Origin: Candidatus Borrarchaeota archaeon
GTDB lineage: Archaea; Asgardarchaeota; Sifarchaeia; Borrarchaeales; Borrarchaeaceae
Direction of reading: 5' to 3'
DNA length: 5,447 nt
NCBI GenBank assembly: GCA_016840645.1
Contig: JAEORY010000309.1
Coordinates: 1-5,447, forward strand
Below are positions 4,476 through 5,447 of the stretch, piece after piece; within the stretch, counting starts at the first letter, position 1; each line of letters starts with the position of its first letter. The notes under the pieces were generated by a model, which had not been told where the DNA came from, did no database searches, and worked only from the letters and a program-made list of their open reading frames with translations. Both the position numbers and the translations under genes were made by a program.

Positions 4476-4520
4476 ACTGAGAAAGTTGTTGTATCTAATA
4501 TAGAACCACTTCTGGTTCTA
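4474..4520 (+). promoter_or_regulatory. Intergenic module copy 2: conserved 16-mer plus 8-bp hairpin
   Basis: TGTATCTAATATAGAA (4490-4505) is identical to copy 1. The hairpin TAGAACCA (4501-4508) with TGGTTCTA (4513-4520), loop CTTC, begins at the same place as in copy 1. The inner three pairs differ between copies but stay paired. No T-run follows here, which argues against a simple terminator. It starts at the stop codon of the previous gene and precedes the 4546 gene. Confidence 0.6.
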
Positions 4521-4528
4521 TTACTAAC

Positions 4529-4543
4529 TGATCAAGGAGATCA
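4529..4543 (+). promoter_or_regulatory. Shine-Dalgarno hairpin TGATC-AAGGA-GATCA
   Basis: Five Watson-Crick pairs (4529-4533 with 4539-4543) around loop AAGGA; AAGGAG is 6 bases before ATG 4546. This is the strongest hairpin of the set. Confidence 0.65.
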
Positions 4544-4545
4544 TC

Positions 4546-4974
4546 ATGGAAAATGTAATACACTTTGTAACTTCAATCGTACGTGGCATAGAACGGCTTT
4601 TAATGCTGTTGTTCAGTCATATGGCTGCATTTCTTCTCGGAGTTTTGTTCGTATTTATTCTTCTCCCAGTTGAACCACACGATCAACCTGAAGTTATACC
4701 CTCTGCATTTACAGAAGTAATTAATGACTATGTCAGTAATGCCTGTGATGCACGCCAGGAAACTCTCCTAGATAAAGTACGGAATTGGAGAGATGATACA
4801 GTTTATGAATCAGATCGGGTTAAAACCTTCTCAGCTGATACTGTAGTGACTGTCGAACCTGGAATTTGGGAACGTACAAAAGATTTCTTCGCTAGACAAT
4901 ACAATGCTGTTGTTGATTTCTTTAGTGATTCTCAAGAATCAGTAGAAGAAGCAATCGAAGAAGTGAAAGAGTAA
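4546..4974 (+). CDS. Single-pass membrane protein with acidic soluble domain, 142 aa
   Basis: The start is fixed by AAGGAG with a 6-base spacer. An N-terminal amphipathic part with Arg residues (SIVRGIERLL) leads into one hydrophobic segment at about residues 18-41, then a Pro/acidic hinge (PVEPHDQPEVIP). The remaining 95 residues are soluble, mostly helical and acidic, with one Cys (67) and repeated aromatic helices (GIWERTKDFFARQYNAVVDF), ending in EEAIEEVKE. By the positive-inside rule the long domain would face the periplasm, or the membrane segment could be an uncleaved signal anchor. No family is recognised. Confidence 0.75.
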   Translation: MENVIHFVTSIVRGIERLLMLLFSHMAAFLLGVLFVFILLPVEPHDQPEVIPSAFTEVINDYVSNACDARQETLLDKVRNWRDDTVYESDRVKTFSADTVVTVEPGIWERTKDFFARQYNAVVDFFSDSQESVEEAIEEVKE

Positions 4975-4989
4975 TTTTTCTGAAAATAT

Positions 4990-5002
4990 GATCAAGGAGA
5001 TC
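4990..5002 (+). promoter_or_regulatory. Shine-Dalgarno hairpin GATC-AAGGA-GATC
   Basis: GATC 4990-4993 pairs with GATC 4999-5002 around loop AAGGA; AAGGAG lies 7 bases before ATG 5007. Same arrangement as at 2512. Confidence 0.6.
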
Positions 5003-5006
5003 TATT

Positions 5007-5348
5007 ATGTTTGACAAATCTATCATCCGTAGTAAGTACTGGCTTTACTGGCTTTACATTATTACTGCTGCTATTGGAGTTGGTATTTTGTTTGGCCTAG
5101 TAATAAGCACATTAGGAATGACTGATACAGAACAATTGGAATCGATTGAGATGATTTCAATGATTTCTTCTATTATTGTTATTCCATTTGCTTTTATAAT
5201 AACATTGCAACGAATAAACGATACTGGATTACCTAAATGGGTAGTTCTTGGTATGTTTATTCCAATACCGGCTGCAGGGATATTGTTTCATATCCTAGTA
5301 GGATTAATTCCTACAAACCAATTCAATAAAGAATTGGCAGGCAGCTGA
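5007..5348 (+). CDS. DUF805-like polytopic membrane protein, 113 aa
   Basis: The start is fixed by AAGGAG with a 7-base spacer. Hydrophobic segments lie at about residues 12-36, 49-65 and 77-100. The C-terminal half, QRINDTGLPKWVVLGMFIPI then a hydrophobic stretch and PTNQFN, resembles the DUF805 pattern recalled from bacterial inner-membrane proteins (R-x-x-D-x-G-x-x-x-W, then P-x-x-x-G, a hydrophobic run and N-x-F). DUF805 proteins have no settled function. Location would be the host inner membrane. The gene is the last in the window; a long hairpin begins seven bases after its stop. Confidence 0.75.
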   Translation: MFDKSIIRSKYWLYWLYIITAAIGVGILFGLVISTLGMTDTEQLESIEMISMISSIIVIPFAFIITLQRINDTGLPKWVVLGMFIPIPAAGILFHILVGLIPTNQFNKELAGS

Positions 5349-5355
5349 GTATCAC

Positions 5356-5407
5356 CCCCTCTCTGAGTGGATATTGACCTTACGGTTGGTATCTACTTGG
5401 AGAGGGG
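5356..5407 (+). other. 24-bp uninterrupted RNA hairpin after the DUF805-like gene
   Basis: Bases 5356-5379 pair with 5384-5407 without any bulge around the loop TTAC: 18 Watson-Crick and 6 G-U pairs. The outer 8 bp (CCCCTCTC with GAGAGGGG) are all Watson-Crick. The G-U pairs become A-C mismatches in the opposite strand's RNA, so the fold belongs to a + strand transcript. No T-run directly follows (ATTTAAAG), so it is not a standard terminator. It could be a 3'-end stabiliser, an RNase III-type processing site or a small RNA precursor. Confidence 0.7.
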
Positions 5408-5424
5408 ATTTAAAGTTGATTCAA

Positions 5425-5447
5425 TTTTTTTTTTTTTTTTTTTTTTT
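5425..5447. repeat. T homopolymer, at least 23 bases, at the window end
   Basis: An unbroken T-run reaches the last base of the window. It may be a contig end or assembly artefact, or a real homopolymer at a genome end. It starts 17 bases after the 24-bp hairpin. Confidence 0.85.

Noticed and set aside
5040..5057. Tandem duplication of TGGCTTTAC
   Set aside because: It encodes a repeated W-L-Y in a membrane segment; two 9-base units are not enough to call a functional repeat.
1..5447. CRISPR array, insertion sequence, integrase or attachment site
   Set aside because: No regularly spaced direct repeats, transposase or recombinase motifs, or flanking target duplications are visible.

Overview
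This AT-rich window carries about 15 small, tightly packed genes, all on the + strand. Many overlap or abut, several sit behind near-identical ribosome-binding regions, and no metabolic or housekeeping gene is present. That pattern fits the accessory part of a large tailed double-stranded DNA phage (or phage-like contig) of a Gram-negative host. Most products are hypothetical. Recognisable ones are a CsrA-like protein with a C-terminal extension (1917-2318), a protein ending in a helix-hairpin-helix region resembling the RNA polymerase alpha C-terminal domain (570-1016), a conserved phage family with a HCDRHVVKM signature (1334-1816), and a DUF805-like membrane protein (5007-5348).

Layout. 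2-1016: the tail of a partial gene, then two abutting genes, closed by a UUCG terminator. 1076-1816: two abutting genes. 1817-1916: an intergenic module (conserved 16-mer plus hairpin). 1917-2494: the csrA-like gene coupled by ATGA to a 59-codon exported Cys peptide. 2529-2771: one small gene. 2772-2966: a non-coding stretch with a terminator-like hairpin and a highly structured RNA candidate. 2967-3209: one gene plus a strong terminator. 3269-4475: four close or overlapping genes, two of them for membrane proteins. 4476-4545: a second copy of the intergenic module. 4546-5348: two membrane-protein genes. 5349-5447: a 24-bp RNA hairpin, then a 23-T run at the window end.

The most interesting signal is regulatory. 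Six genes that follow a gap use the Shine-Dalgarno core TCAAGGAGA. In five of them AAGGA is the five-base loop of a 4-5 bp hairpin whose outer pairs change in a compensatory way (GATC/GATC, AGTC/GACT, TTTC/GAAA). A GGA in a hairpin loop over the ribosome-binding site is the classic CsrA/RsmE target, and the window encodes a CsrA-like protein whose own gene has such a site. I infer a phage-encoded post-transcriptional regulon. The structured RNA at 2810-2927 (22-bp closing stem, possible H-type pseudoknot, 12-bp hairpin with GGA in the loop) could be an independent non-coding RNA, a leader element, or more speculatively a partner of that regulator.
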